This document shows, piece after piece, positions 16,972-27,300 of a DNA stretch of 46,622 bases. The number at the start of each line of letters is the position of its first letter. Position 1 is the stretch's first letter. The stretch spans positions 1 to 46,622 of the forward strand of contig SVDM01000020.1 of the NCBI GenBank assembly GCA_015058015.1. Reading direction: 5' to 3'. A program made the translations under genes and the position numbers. Below the pieces are notes generated by a model, which did no database searches, was not told where the DNA came from, and worked only from the letters and a program-made list of their open reading frames with translations. Source of the stretch: Lachnospiraceae bacterium (GTDB lineage: Bacteria > Bacillota > Clostridia > Lachnospirales > Lachnospiraceae).

Positions 16972-16987
16972 ATCAAGTCTCCTTAAC

Positions 16988-18118
16988 CTAACAATACTCT
17001 CCATATTCGCAACCGATGTGGGTGGCTTCTATCTCATCCACAAGGGTCAACTCCCCGGCCACCTTATCATACAGCTTGATGGTGCCCCGGCCGTTTCCCC
17101 CGTTCCAGAGCCTGTTATGGTTCTTGCTGCCATCGGGAGCTTCGTAGTTCACCAGCAGCATATCTTTCTTATCGCAGACCACTTCCGTAACCATGGCCGC
17201 GTATTTGTTCTCCTGGCGAACATGCCAGATTACCTGAGTCTCCGTCTCTTCCGAAGAGAATTCTGTCTTTACATTCAGATGAAGCTTGGAGAAGTTAAAG
17301 TCGTACTCCTTGCCCTCGTAATAGAATACGCCCAAGAGACGCCTGTCTAAGGGCACGAAATAAATCTTGGGCCTTCCGCCGCCTATGTCAAAGACGCTAT
17401 TTTGCAGGTACTCTCCCTTCTTCTTGCTATAGAGGCAATTGGAAGACAACCATACCCAGGGGCTGGTGAAGTCCCTTCCCCAGTTCTTATCCGCATAGCC
17501 GTAGCATTTATCCGGACGAACTATATACTTTCTGCCATTTAGGATTATCTCTCCCTTATAGGCGCTCTTCATGCCCTCCGCGTGCCAGTACATGGCAAAA
17601 GCCTCCATATCCCGCAAGGGTTTGCTGGCACCGTAGCCCACATTAAAGGCGATCTGTTTATCTATAGTAAGCTTCCAGGACATGCTTCCGGCGTCACACA
17701 TCCACTCGGGATGGGCTTTCGCTTCTTCCGTGGAAATGTCGATGCTGCCCCTTAACTTCTTCTCTCCGGCATAGCAGTCGTCTGCCTTAACATGATAGGG
17801 CGCTCTTCCCCCTACCTTTACCTCTTTCCAGGAAAAAAATCGATGGAGCTGACAGTGGTCCTCGCCCCAGGTTCCTGCCTTTACCATAAGATAGGACGGC
17901 TTCTTGCCTGATGCCTTATTCTCCGGCAACTGACCAAAAACCGGCTTATCTTCCCCTAAAGCCGGATTAATCAGGAAATACTCGATAAAGAAGGGCTTAT
18001 CCTCACCCGTCCCCGCATCCTGTGCCGTAAATGAATGCCACCACCAGTCGTAGCCGTTCCTGGCCAGGGGACCGCGAAGCATAAATTGATTTCTCTTAAT
18101 ATCATGATTATTGAACAT
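16988..18118 (-). CDS. Tocopherol-cyclase-like (lipocalin-like) protein
   Basis: 376 residues with no signal peptide or membrane helix. It is Trp/Tyr-rich with motifs typical of the tocopherol cyclase / carotenoid hydratase-like beta-barrel superfamily: YDWWWHSFTAQDAG, WWHS-type N-terminal strand, YADKNWGRDFTSPWVWLSS near 210-230 and a C-terminal GRGTIKLYDK. In plants and cyanobacteria such proteins close the chromanol ring; an anaerobic Firmicute should have no tocopherol, so the bacterial role is unknown. The start is preceded by GGGGGGA. Its neighbour downstream is NAD(P)HX repair. Confidence 0.75.
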   Translation of the reverse strand: MFNNHDIKRNQFMLRGPLARNGYDWWWHSFTAQDAGTGEDKPFFIEYFLINPALGEDKPVFGQLPENKASGKKPSYLMVKAGTWGEDHCQLHRFFSWKEVKVGGRAPYHVKADDCYAGEKKLRGSIDISTEEAKAHPEWMCDAGSMSWKLTIDKQIAFNVGYGASKPLRDMEAFAMYWHAEGMKSAYKGEIILNGRKYIVRPDKCYGYADKNWGRDFTSPWVWLSSNCLYSKKKGEYLQNSVFDIGGGRPKIYFVPLDRRLLGVFYYEGKEYDFNFSKLHLNVKTEFSSEETETQVIWHVRQENKYAAMVTEVVCDKKDMLLVNYEAPDGSKNHNRLWNGGNGRGTIKLYDKVAGELTLVDEIEATHIGCEYGEYC

Positions 18119-18148
18119 AATAATATCCCCCCACTCTTAACTGCTCTT

Positions 18149-18178
18149 ATTATAGCCCAGCAAAGGGGATTTGTTCAA
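18149..18178 (-). promoter_or_regulatory. Promoter of the tocopherol-cyclase-like/nnr operon
   Basis: TTGAAC (18173-18178), an 18-bp spacer and TATAAT (18149-18154) on the minus strand. Confidence 0.65.
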
Positions 18179-18187
18179 ATAATCAAT

Positions 18188-18226
18188 CTCAAAAACTTGT
18201 TTGAGTAATGTGTTACAAACAAGTTC
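18188..18226 (-). terminator. Terminator of the PEP/pyruvate-binding gene
   Basis: 10-bp perfect stem AACTTGTTTG (18194-18203) / CAAACAAGTT (18216-18225) followed on the minus strand by TTTTTGAG, directly after the stop codon. Confidence 0.8.
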
Positions 18227-18233
18227 AAGCCTA

Positions 18234-20804
18234 CTATATGGTAATCAGCAAATGCTCATTTGCCACGTCATTATAAACCTCGCATTTCTTATCACTTACG
18301 TCATAGACATGGAGGATGTCTGTTAGGGCCTTGGCAGGCTCGAAGTCTGCCACCAGGTCCCTGCAGCCTGTCAGCTTTTCCGGGGCGAAGATAAGGGTTT
18401 TTTCGTTATCGAAAATGGCTGTATAGAGGATCTCCGCCTCCACAAGGTCCTGGAAGATGTGGCTGCCGTAGGAGAGCTCCGGATTGTAGCCGGCCTCCTT
18501 TTCTTCCGTCTCGCAGATGATGTCGTAGGCGCTGATGTCCGCAAATGTAGTGGGGACTCCAAGCTCTGGGGAGGAGGTTCCCACTCTGCCGGGAACTATA
18601 AGCATCATGTGCTTGCCTTCTTCTCGGTAGTGCCAGTTAATCTTTCCAAGGAGCTTAGCCACCAAGTCCTTGTCCTTGTAAGGCATGTTGTAGTATTTCC
18701 CCGGATCCACATAAACTATGATGTCCAGCTCCGATGCCTTGGATATTCCCATGGAGGCTCCCTTGCTTTCAAGAAGGATCCGGTCCTTCGGGATATCTGC
18801 CGGTACGGTCACACCGCTTCGTCCCTTTTGTACCTGAAGGGGTCGGCACTGGAGTAGGTCAACAGAATACTCTCTGTTCTCGGAGACATTTATGGTAAAC
18901 TCCGTATCTACGGGATAGTCGTATTCTTCCTGAATGCAGGCAAGCATCCTCTTCATCTGCTCCATGAGCTTGGCATTGGCCACCAGGCCCTTACAGGAGA
19001 TAAACTTCACGTCTCTGTTACGACCCATTTCCCTAAGTCTGGATTCTGCGTCAAAGTCATGCTCTAAAAGGACCTTATCCAGAAATCTTGGCATGTCAGC
19101 CTCTATCTCGCTTAGGGAAAGCTTCTTCATTGTCTTCTCTGCCATATCAATTACCTCCGCCTTGCCCTGGGAGAACTTGTGCTTGTCGGCAGAAGAGGAA
19201 TAGGATGTTTTCTCCGGCATATCCAGGTTTACGATTCTGGGGTAGGAGCCCTCGGTCCTATCCACCGCCGAGGTTCCAAGACCCATTACCAGCCTAAGCA
19301 TTCCCGCCTTGGGGTCTGAGTCCTTCATAACCCGGTAGGGACTGTAGGAGTAGCCCACCCCAGCTGCGCAGGGCATGTACTTGGTTCCATAGTGGGAGCC
19401 GGACACTCGCTGAATAAGGAGGGCCATCTGCTCGTCACGCTTATCAAGGCCTCGGCGCTTACGATAATCAAGGGCCGACAGGCTCATGGTGGAGGCATAT
19501 ACCACCTTAATGGCATGCTCGAATTCCTCTAAGCGCTCTTCCAGGCTGCCTCTGTTAACGCAGAATACGGACTCGTATTTTCCTGCGAAGGCATTTCCAA
19601 AACCGTCCTCTAAAATGGAGCTTGAACGGATTATGTAGGGGTCCTGGCCGTAATATTCAATGATTCTCTCGAACTGTTCTTTCATGGAATCCGGAAAGGT
19701 TCCCTCCATAATCTTGGCGGCAAATTCCCCTGCAAGGTCAAAATAACCTGCTTCCGTCCTCTGCTTAATCCGCATGTCCCAGAGGCCGTTGTCCACTATA
19801 TATGTATAATAAAGGTCCGAGCCCACGTAGAAAGAGTCGTGGGGCTCTAAGACTTCGTCTATATCTTCTTCCTTGTTTCTGATAATGGCCCTGGCAAGGA
19901 GCATGCCGCAGGCCTTGCCGCCGATCATTCCCGTTGCCACCATATGGTCTCTTACGGCGAAATAGTCCTCGGGGGTGAAGTGCTTCTTAACCATCTCCCG
20001 CATCTTCTCGTCCCGGGTCATCATGATGTCGCACATTTTGGCGTAATCTTCCGAGGTATCCAGGCCATTTTCCGCAAACATCTTAACCCTGTTAAAAAAG
20101 CGGTCCCAGGAGTCCACGTACTGCTCCTCGGCGGAACGCTGGGCCCGGCCGAGGGTCTGGTAGAAGCGGCTAGATTTAACTCCGTCTAATATGGGTCGAA
20201 ATTCCTTAGTCTCGGGATTATAGGTATGGGGCAGGAACATGGTGTCGGAATTCCTCTCCCAAACCTTCTCGGGGCGGACATAGATTTCCTTGCTGTCAGC
20301 GTAGACGTCAAAGAAAAGCTGGGTGGTATCAAGGATTTTGTTAATGGCCTGCACCGAATGCTTACCCCTGATTATGGGGAAGAAGGCTACGGTATCAAGG
20401 ATAAAGAGGAATGGGCAGGTAACCCGGAAGAAGTTGCCCATCATAAGGTCCGTGGCCCAGGCAGCCTGGAGCTCCGAGAGGCAGTCGAACACGTAGAAGG
20501 CATCCCGCCCCTCCTGCTCTATTACGTTATGGATGGCCACTGTAAATGTCTCAAACCTGTGAGACAAGGGGACGCATATGGTCTTTATCTCCGGGCGGTC
20601 TTCAAGCAGGGCTTCGTGGCTGGCGAAGCGAAAGTATATTATGTTTCGCCCATCTTCAATAGCCTGTTTTACGTAAGGCTCCATAAAAAGCTTGAACTGC
20701 TCTAGGTCGGAGACCCGCCATACAACGTTGTCTCCCAATCTGATATTGTCAATGGCGGTGTCAAACTCCGGTATACCGCTTAATACTCTGTCAAATGCAG
20801 CCAT
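18234..20804 (-). CDS. Orphan PEP/pyruvate-binding ATP-grasp protein
   Basis: 856 residues. Residues ~260-690 match the PPDK_N ATP-grasp domain of pyruvate phosphate dikinase and PEP synthase: GMIGGKACGMLLAR, IIRSSSILEDGFGNAFAGKYES, LLIQRVSGS and DLLQCRPLQ. The phosphohistidine swivel domain and PEP/pyruvate barrel are absent, so it cannot run the full dikinase cycle alone. The first ~230 residues (LGDNVVWRVSDLEQFKLFM, IIYFRFASHEAL) look like a RecA/KaiC-like fold without a Walker A loop. The C-terminal ~150 residues are unassigned. It may phosphorylate an unknown acceptor. It stands alone between terminators. Confidence 0.82.
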   Translation of the reverse strand: MAAFDRVLSGIPEFDTAIDNIRLGDNVVWRVSDLEQFKLFMEPYVKQAIEDGRNIIYFRFASHEALLEDRPEIKTICVPLSHRFETFTVAIHNVIEQEGRDAFYVFDCLSELQAAWATDLMMGNFFRVTCPFLFILDTVAFFPIIRGKHSVQAINKILDTTQLFFDVYADSKEIYVRPEKVWERNSDTMFLPHTYNPETKEFRPILDGVKSSRFYQTLGRAQRSAEEQYVDSWDRFFNRVKMFAENGLDTSEDYAKMCDIMMTRDEKMREMVKKHFTPEDYFAVRDHMVATGMIGGKACGMLLARAIIRNKEEDIDEVLEPHDSFYVGSDLYYTYIVDNGLWDMRIKQRTEAGYFDLAGEFAAKIMEGTFPDSMKEQFERIIEYYGQDPYIIRSSSILEDGFGNAFAGKYESVFCVNRGSLEERLEEFEHAIKVVYASTMSLSALDYRKRRGLDKRDEQMALLIQRVSGSHYGTKYMPCAAGVGYSYSPYRVMKDSDPKAGMLRLVMGLGTSAVDRTEGSYPRIVNLDMPEKTSYSSSADKHKFSQGKAEVIDMAEKTMKKLSLSEIEADMPRFLDKVLLEHDFDAESRLREMGRNRDVKFISCKGLVANAKLMEQMKRMLACIQEEYDYPVDTEFTINVSENREYSVDLLQCRPLQVQKGRSGVTVPADIPKDRILLESKGASMGISKASELDIIVYVDPGKYYNMPYKDKDLVAKLLGKINWHYREEGKHMMLIVPGRVGTSSPELGVPTTFADISAYDIICETEEKEAGYNPELSYGSHIFQDLVEAEILYTAIFDNEKTLIFAPEKLTGCRDLVADFEPAKALTDILHVYDVSDKKCEVYNDVANEHLLITI

Positions 20805-20821
20805 ATAAGTACCCCCTAATG

Positions 20822-20862
20822 TACAAAAAGGCGCTCCATCCCTGTATGGATGAAACGCCTTT
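20822..20862 (-). terminator. Terminator after the aldehyde dehydrogenase
   Basis: Stem of AAAGGCG / CGCCTTT and CCATCC / GGATG with a small internal loop, followed by TTTTTGTAC on the minus strand. A promoter-like pair at 20884-20912 places the same hairpin inside the leader of the next gene, so it could also act as an attenuator. Confidence 0.75.
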
Positions 20863-20883
20863 GTTTCAGTAATCTATATGCTT

Positions 20884-20912
20884 ATCTTAGCACGTATATT
20901 TCCAATATTCAA
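20884..20912 (-). promoter_or_regulatory. Probable promoter of the PEP/pyruvate-binding gene
   Basis: TTGAAT (20907-20912), a 17-bp spacer and TAAGAT (20884-20889) on the minus strand, just before the hairpin at 20822-20862. Confidence 0.5.
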
Positions 20913-20917
20913 TAGAC

Positions 20918-22366
20918 TTACATTGGCGGGAAGCCTCGTTTTTCGTAACGAATGGTTACCCACTTAAGCTCTGTGAATTCCTCGATGGAGAAGGCTGAGT
21001 CTTCTCTTCCGATACCGCTCTTCTTTACGCCGCCGAAAGGTGCTCTTCTTGAGCCTGCAACAGTGGTGTCATTAATATGAACCATTCCGGATTCAACCCG
21101 TTTTGCAAAGTCCATGGCAATCCTTACGTCATTGGTCATAACAGCTGCGGATAAGCCGTACTTGTTGTTGTTACACAAAGCAAGGGCGTCTTCCGCATCC
21201 TTTGCCTTGATTATACTGGTGATGGGACCAAAGCTTTCTTCATGGAAGATCTCCATCTCGGGAGTTACGTCCTTTAAAAGACTGGGATCGTAGAAAGCGC
21301 CCTTGTGGGTTCCGCCACAGAGAAGGGTTGCGCTCTTTGATGTAGCGTCTTTTATCTGTCCGTCGATAAATGCGCACTGCTCCTCATGAATAAGGGGTCC
21401 GATAATGGTCATCTGATCATGGGGATCTCCAACTTTAAGGTTCTTAACCCTTGCAAGAAGCTTGTCGCAGAACTCATCGTAAATCGGCGCCTCAACGATA
21501 ACCCTGCTGGTTGCCATACAGATCTGTCCCTGATGGAAATAAGCTCCGAAAAGGGTGGTCTCAACAGCCTGTTCGATATCAGCATCTTTAAGGATGATGA
21601 TGGGGTTCTTTCCGCCCATCTCAAGCGCGTATTTCTTCAGATGAGTAGCGGCCTTGACAGCTATAGCGGAACCAACCTTGGTGGAACCTGTGAAAGCTAT
21701 CATCTTAACTCTCTCATCTTCTACAAGTCCGTCTCCGATTACACTGCCCGGGCCCGGAAGCACGGAAAATACTCCCTTGGGAAGTCCTGCTGCCTCGAGA
21801 CATTCAGCAATGATAACACCACCTGAAACCGGTGTATCGGATGCGGGTTTTAATATAAATGAATTACCTGCTGCCAGGGCAAATACCACCTTGTTGGCAC
21901 AAAGAAGCAAAGGATAGTTAAAGGGTCCGATACCTGCGCAAAGTCCTAAGGGCTCTCTTACCCAGTAAGAGAACTCACCTGCTACTTCACCGGGAGTTAC
22001 TCCGCCGTCGACTCTTCTGCATTCGCCGGCTGCAGCCCTGAAAATATTCACGGTCTGAGCCACTTCATCCATGGCCTTCATAAAGCATGAGCCGCTTTCC
22101 TCAATAAGAATCTGTCCGTATTCAGGAAGGTGGGCTTCCATAATGTCAGCCGCTTTCAGAAGAACCTTCTCTCTTTCTTCCGGAAGCAGGGCAATCCAAG
22201 CCTTCTGAGCCTCAAGCCCCTTAACTATAGCTGTTTCCAGTTCGTCTTTTCCTGCGGTATGAACCTTTGCAAAGACGCTGCCATCAGCAGGATTAAGGTC
22301 GTCTACCACTTTGCCGGATTTGGTGTCTACCCATTCACCGGCAAGATACAATTTGTACTCCTTCAT
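20918..22366 (-). CDS. NAD(P)-dependent aldehyde dehydrogenase
   Basis: 482 residues, starting at the ATG after GGAGGT. Family motifs are complete: AGIGPFNYPLLLCANK and PASDTPVSGG (cofactor site), FTGSTKVGSAI, catalytic Glu in LEMGGKNPIII, catalytic Cys in FHQGQICMATSRV, and EESFGPITSI. It oxidises an aldehyde to a carboxylate. The substrate cannot be read, but the sequence and the alcohol dehydrogenase 43 bp upstream resemble the benzyl alcohol/benzaldehyde dehydrogenase pairing. The two would carry out successive oxidations, or the reverse reductions, of one alcohol. Confidence 0.92.
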   Translation of the reverse strand: MKEYKLYLAGEWVDTKSGKVVDDLNPADGSVFAKVHTAGKDELETAIVKGLEAQKAWIALLPEEREKVLLKAADIMEAHLPEYGQILIEESGSCFMKAMDEVAQTVNIFRAAAGECRRVDGGVTPGEVAGEFSYWVREPLGLCAGIGPFNYPLLLCANKVVFALAAGNSFILKPASDTPVSGGVIIAECLEAAGLPKGVFSVLPGPGSVIGDGLVEDERVKMIAFTGSTKVGSAIAVKAATHLKKYALEMGGKNPIIILKDADIEQAVETTLFGAYFHQGQICMATSRVIVEAPIYDEFCDKLLARVKNLKVGDPHDQMTIIGPLIHEEQCAFIDGQIKDATSKSATLLCGGTHKGAFYDPSLLKDVTPEMEIFHEESFGPITSIIKAKDAEDALALCNNNKYGLSAAVMTNDVRIAMDFAKRVESGMVHINDTTVAGSRRAPFGGVKKSGIGREDSAFSIEEFTELKWVTIRYEKRGFPPM

Positions 22367-22409
22367 AAAAAATACCTCCATTACATACTAATTAATACCT
22401 TACACTTAG

Positions 22410-23522
22410 CTACTTCTTCCCCTTGCCCATCAACAATACGGGCTTGATGGTCTTGCCGGTCTTGGAATCTTCAAAGGCCTGCTCGATATCCTCGAACTTA
22501 TAGTATTTCACCATCTTGTCCACCGGCAGTTTACCCTCTTTATAGAACTGTACCAGTTGAGGGATAAATGTCTGAGGATTGGATCCGCCTTCTACAAGAC
22601 CCATTAAAGTCCTGGAGGGGTTCATAAGCATAGGCTCTAAGGCTATGTCCACCGTTGCTTCTCCTGTAACACTGGCTACAACCGCCTTGCCTAGGACATC
22701 TAAGCACTCTACCGCATTGATGGTCTGCTCCGGGATACCGGAACACTCAACGCTGTAGTTGGCGCCTCGACCGCCTGTTAAGTCTCTTATGGCTTGACAT
22801 ACGTCCTTAACCCTCTTGGCGTTAATAGTGTCTGTTGCTCCAACCTTCTTGCAAAGCTTCAGCCTCTCTGGTACCACATCAACAGCAATTATCTTGCTGC
22901 ATCCTGCAATCTTAGCCGCCATAATGGCACTGATACCTACTGCTCCGCAACCGAAAACCACCAGTGATGATCCGGGTTCCGGCTTAAGGCCGTTTAACAC
23001 AGATCCTGCTCCGGTCTGCACTCCGCATCCTAAGGAACAAAGGGCCGGAAGATCCACATCCTTATCCACCTTCACTGCATTACGGGCATCCACAACCACA
23101 TGGTCTGCGAAGCCGCCCTGTCCGAAGAAGGATGATACCGACTTTTTCTTCAGCTTGAAGCGCTTACTTCCGTCCTTGTAACTTCCGTTAAAGAACAGGT
23201 CGTTCTTGATATCGCAGGCGTAGGGGTGGTTAGACTTACAACAATCGCAAGTTCCACAGGAAGGATATGTCATGATTACATGATCTCCCACTTCAAGAGA
23301 ATCCACTGCGGACCCCTTCTTCTCCACAATACCTACTGCTTCATGGCCGAACACCGCCGGCAGGGTTACCGGAATGAACTGATAAAGTCCTGCGGAATCC
23401 GTATGACATACGCCACAGGCCTCAACCTTTACTAAAACCTCGCTTGGCTTAGGGTCGTCCAAGTCAATGGTCTGTATGGACAGTTCCCCCGGTTTTGTTG
23501 TTACTGCTGCTTTTACCTTCAT
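22410..23522 (-). CDS. Zinc-dependent alcohol dehydrogenase (aryl-alcohol type)
   Basis: 370 residues; I chose the ATG preceded by GAGGTG rather than an in-frame GTG three codons earlier. It is a medium-chain dehydrogenase: catalytic zinc ligands in ACGVCHTDSAG and GHEAVGIVEKKG, structural zinc cysteines in CGTCDCCKSNHPYAC, and Rossmann motif VVFGCGAVGISAI followed by an acidic DVVPERL that favours NAD. The insertion after the structural zinc (NDLFFNGSYKDGSKRF) is seen in benzyl-alcohol dehydrogenase and its relatives. It is the first gene of a two-gene unit with the aldehyde dehydrogenase. Confidence 0.92.
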   Translation of the reverse strand: MKVKAAVTTKPGELSIQTIDLDDPKPSEVLVKVEACGVCHTDSAGLYQFIPVTLPAVFGHEAVGIVEKKGSAVDSLEVGDHVIMTYPSCGTCDCCKSNHPYACDIKNDLFFNGSYKDGSKRFKLKKKSVSSFFGQGGFADHVVVDARNAVKVDKDVDLPALCSLGCGVQTGAGSVLNGLKPEPGSSLVVFGCGAVGISAIMAAKIAGCSKIIAVDVVPERLKLCKKVGATDTINAKRVKDVCQAIRDLTGGRGANYSVECSGIPEQTINAVECLDVLGKAVVASVTGEATVDIALEPMLMNPSRTLMGLVEGGSNPQTFIPQLVQFYKEGKLPVDKMVKYYKFEDIEQAFEDSKTGKTIKPVLLMGKGKK

Positions 23523-23615
23523 AAAATTCACCTCATCTCTCCAAGTACTACTCTACCATATTTTTCAAAATATTGCCTTAAAAATCGACAAGATGTCTAT
23601 CTTTTTTTGTTAATC

Positions 23616-23644
23616 TTGAATAAAGCCCGAAATAACTGTAATAT
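23616..23644 (+). promoter_or_regulatory. Promoter of tcdA
   Basis: TTGAAT (23616-23621), a 17-bp spacer and TAATAT (23639-23644), about 28 bp before the start codon. Confidence 0.6.
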
Positions 23645-23672
23645 TCTAATTAGTAATTTAGGTGGTGAAATT

Positions 23673-24392
23673 ATGAATCAGTTTTCAAGAACAGAACTTC
23701 TATACGGACCTGAAGTTATGGAATATCTCGCTTCACGAAGAGTGGCCGTATTCGGTATCGGCGGCGTAGGCGGCTACGTGGTGGAAGGTCTGGTGCGCTC
23801 AGGAATAGGAGCGTTGGATCTAATAGATAATGATACGGTGGCATTAACCAACTTAAACCGTCAGATAATCGCCACCCACAAGACAATAGGCAGGCCCAAG
23901 GTGGATGTGGCCAAGGAGCGTATCCTTGATATAAACCCCGACTGTATAGTCAGAACCTACAATACCTTCTTCCTGCCGGAAACGGCGGATGAATTCGACT
24001 TTAGCGAGTATGATTACGTGGTGGATGCTATAGATACTGTATCCGGCAAACTGGCCATAATAGAAAAAGCCACTGCTGAGGGCGTCCCCGTTATCTCCTC
24101 TATGGGAGCGGGGAACAAAACCAAAGCTTCGATGTTCGAGGTGGCGGATATCTACAAGACATCCGTATGTCCTCTGGCTAAAGTTATGCGAAGAGAGTGC
24201 AAAAAAAGAGGCATCAAGTCCCTTAAAGTAGTATACTCCAAGGAAATGCCCCTCACCCCGGGACAGGCAGAAGCCGAGGATACTAACCCGAATCGTCGTA
24301 GCACCCCCGGCTCCACTGCATTTGTCCCTTCTGTAGCCGGCCTTATTATAGCTGGTGAAATTATTAATGATTTTTCAGCCTTTTCGCAATAA
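23673..24392 (+). CDS. tcdA: tRNA threonylcarbamoyladenosine dehydratase (ThiF/E1-like)
   Basis: 239 residues from the ATG after GGTGGTGA. It is an E1/ThiF-fold ATP-binding enzyme: VFGIGGVGGYVVEGLVRSG is the nucleotide loop, NLNRQ contains the conserved Arg, VVDAIDTVSGK the acidic loop, and GAGNKTKASMFEVADIYKT followed by DPxx-less PLAKVMRRECKKRG is characteristic of the TcdA/YgdL branch. That branch cyclises t6A to ct6A at tRNA position 37. There is no adjacent rhodanese or sulfur-carrier gene, which argues against ThiF or MoeB. Its last 29 bp overlap the 3' end of the convergent surface-protein gene. Confidence 0.88.
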   Translation: MNQFSRTELLYGPEVMEYLASRRVAVFGIGGVGGYVVEGLVRSGIGALDLIDNDTVALTNLNRQIIATHKTIGRPKVDVAKERILDINPDCIVRTYNTFFLPETADEFDFSEYDYVVDAIDTVSGKLAIIEKATAEGVPVISSMGAGNKTKASMFEVADIYKTSVCPLAKVMRRECKKRGIKSLKVVYSKEMPLTPGQAEAEDTNPNRRSTPGSTAFVPSVAGLIIAGEIINDFSAFSQ

Positions 24393-27300
24393 GACCAAGG
24401 GAGGCCGTTGCTAAAAGCATCCACGTTATAATTATTCCGGAGTCACCGCTCTTTGGAACGCCGCCTTTCCACTTGGCATAAATCGTTCTGTCAGAGGTGA
24501 CTTCCTCATCAAAGTTGTATTGGATAGTCCTGTCGGCATCGGCATACCATCCTAAGAATGTTGCCCCGTTTTTTGTAGGATCTGCAGGCTGCGCAGCCTT
24601 GTCATGAACCCATACAACTTCTTCTTCAATGGCGGATCCTCCGTCAGTATCAAAGACTACATGGAACTGTTTCAGTCTCCAATGGGCATCAAATTCCATG
24701 CTGCCTGTGGTTCCCTTAGGTATAACCAGGGTGGTGGTGGGTTCGCTAAGGCCCGTTCCTGTCCATCCCATGAAGTCGTTATCCGTCCAGGTGGGCATGG
24801 ATATTACCACCTCGTCTTCGATAGTGTATTTTCTAAGTATCTCACCCACATCCGGGTTATAGAATCCTTCCCCTTCAGTGCCCTCCGCATAGAATGCCGA
24901 ATATGAGCTACCGATAATCCGGCCTCTGGCATTGTTAATTCCGATGAAATACTCTATTGTCTTCCACTGGGCATAGAGAGTTACCTGTGCGCCCTCCTGA
25001 TCTGCCAGATTCTTTACTAAGGCATTATCATCAAAGGAGATACCTGTGCCATCCGCTTTGGTATTCCACTTAAGAAAGGTGTAACCTACGCGACTGAAAG
25101 TATTGGGGAAGAGCTTTTGCTGCTCATCGTATACGTAGTCCTGGGTAATCCTATCCCCATCCCCTTTGTTGGGATCAAAGGTTACGTGATATACAGCCGG
25201 GGTTGCATGACCTGTTATGGTAACCTGGCCATTGACCTTAATGGTCTGATCCTTTTTACTAGCATCAGGTCTCCAAATAGGCCTAACTCCAGCGTAGGAA
25301 TAACCGTCAAAGACGTAACCTGTTTTTATTCCGGACGTATCAGTCTTAATATCAACCTCACGTCCTTCCGGCACATACTGGACCGTAGTTCCCCAGGTGC
25401 CGGTCTTTGGATTCTTTATAAGGGTACTTCCATCGGTGATATCATCATCATCATTTGCAGATACGGTTACCAGCTGAATAACAAAGAAATCATTGCCCGA
25501 TTTTACCTCTACTTCATAATCGTCTGCCGCTGCAAGGTAGCTCACGCTGCCCTTGTCTGCAATAACTGTATATGTTCCCACCGGCATAGTCTGACTACCA
25601 TCAAATGCATATATCCCATTTCCTTTCGAAGTCAACTGGTAGGTACTGCTTGAATTCACTAGTGCAACGGTTGCTCCCGATATGGGCTCACCATCATTAG
25701 TTAGGAAAACAACAACCTTGGTATTGTCTTCCCATACGGCAGTTAACGTAATAGCCGAAGTAATTCCTCCGCCTGGCTCATGCGGTGCTCCACAGAGATT
25801 TGTAACCACGTCTTGGTCGCATAATACTTTGCTTCCCAAAGTAGTATTCTGCCATCCCACAAATCTTTTACCGCCGGGTGCGGTAAATGCATTCGGCTTC
25901 AAGGTTGCCTCCTCATCAAAGTACATAACTTGATTATAGTTAGATCCGCTTCCATCGCCGGGCTTGAATGTCACCGTATAAGGCATGGGGTTCCAGGTTG
26001 CATAAAGAGTTACTTCAGCCTTCCTGTCCGGATTGATTACACTGATTAATATCTCTGAGCCATCCGTATGGCTGGAGCCCGATCCATCCTTATTAAGAAA
26101 CCACCTAAAGAAATCGTATCCCGGAAGCTTTCTCTCCGTAGGAGGCGTTATGGTAATACTCCCTGTCTCGCTCCAATCTATGAGTGCTGTTGTGAGATCG
26201 CCGCTTGCTTTTGTACTTGCGTTCTCCGGCTCTGTACCCGTAACCTGATATTTGATTGTGAATTTATCATAATACGAATACAGGGGGATTCCGGATATTC
26301 CGTATCCTTGGGAATCCTTTGGATCTTCCGTGGAATTCTCGTATTTTATAATAAGATGGCCATATCCATCAGTCCATTGAACCGTATAATTACCGAAGCG
26401 TGAGGCAGACTTTACGGTTGTTTGGAGATAGCCGTCTCCACCCAATAGCACTTTAGTTCGTTCCTTGTCCACATAGTATCCCACCGCCGGATTTTCTGCC
26501 GTGCCGGCCTTCTTCATCTCGCTTACGGTTGTATCGCCGATATAGGCCCAGGCACAGTCTTTGCTTGTATCTCTTACATCCGCATTATCATCAAAGAAGA
26601 ACCAGAACTTGGGATAGAGGGTAGTGGAGGTCATGCTTGTGGGAGCAAGGTTCTTGAATATTGTCTCATTCTCCCCTGCAGGCCCCTTGTTAAACATGGT
26701 CTTGGTGGTGGTAACACTGATTACCTGATCGTCTGCCGGGAACCAAACATAAAGGGCCGTATCTGTATCATGACTTGTTCCGAAGGTCTTCATGCCACTT
26801 GGTGTATAGGCCCCACCATTCTTGGTCTCCAACGTAGTTATGTCTTGTTTTTGATCTCTATCTATTCCGAGACCGAAGGTTCCTATGGCTACTTCCTTAC
26901 ATTCCACTGCTGTTCCGTTGTTATCACTGTTATAGGCTGTACCCCTGGCTATTTTGGCCTTAAGGTTACCGTCTCTTATGACTACACCGGTATCCCTTTC
27001 ATCCCCGGGTTTCTTAGCGTTCTCTCCGCCGATGGTTCCTATAGTCTTTGTATCACCGTTCTTCTCTACGGTTTCAATTATTCCGCCTTCTATATACACC
27101 ATCCTGCAGTTTGAGTCAGTACCTGATTTACGACTGCCTATACATGCGGAATTAGAGGTTGTCTCCGCATATACATCTCCGCCCTTTATGGATACATAAT
27201 TTATGTATCCGTTAGATGAGGCACCTATTGCGGCACAATCCCGACCGTAAGCCTTAACGGTACCGCCGGTAATTATAATATGTGATTTAGTAGAAATGAT

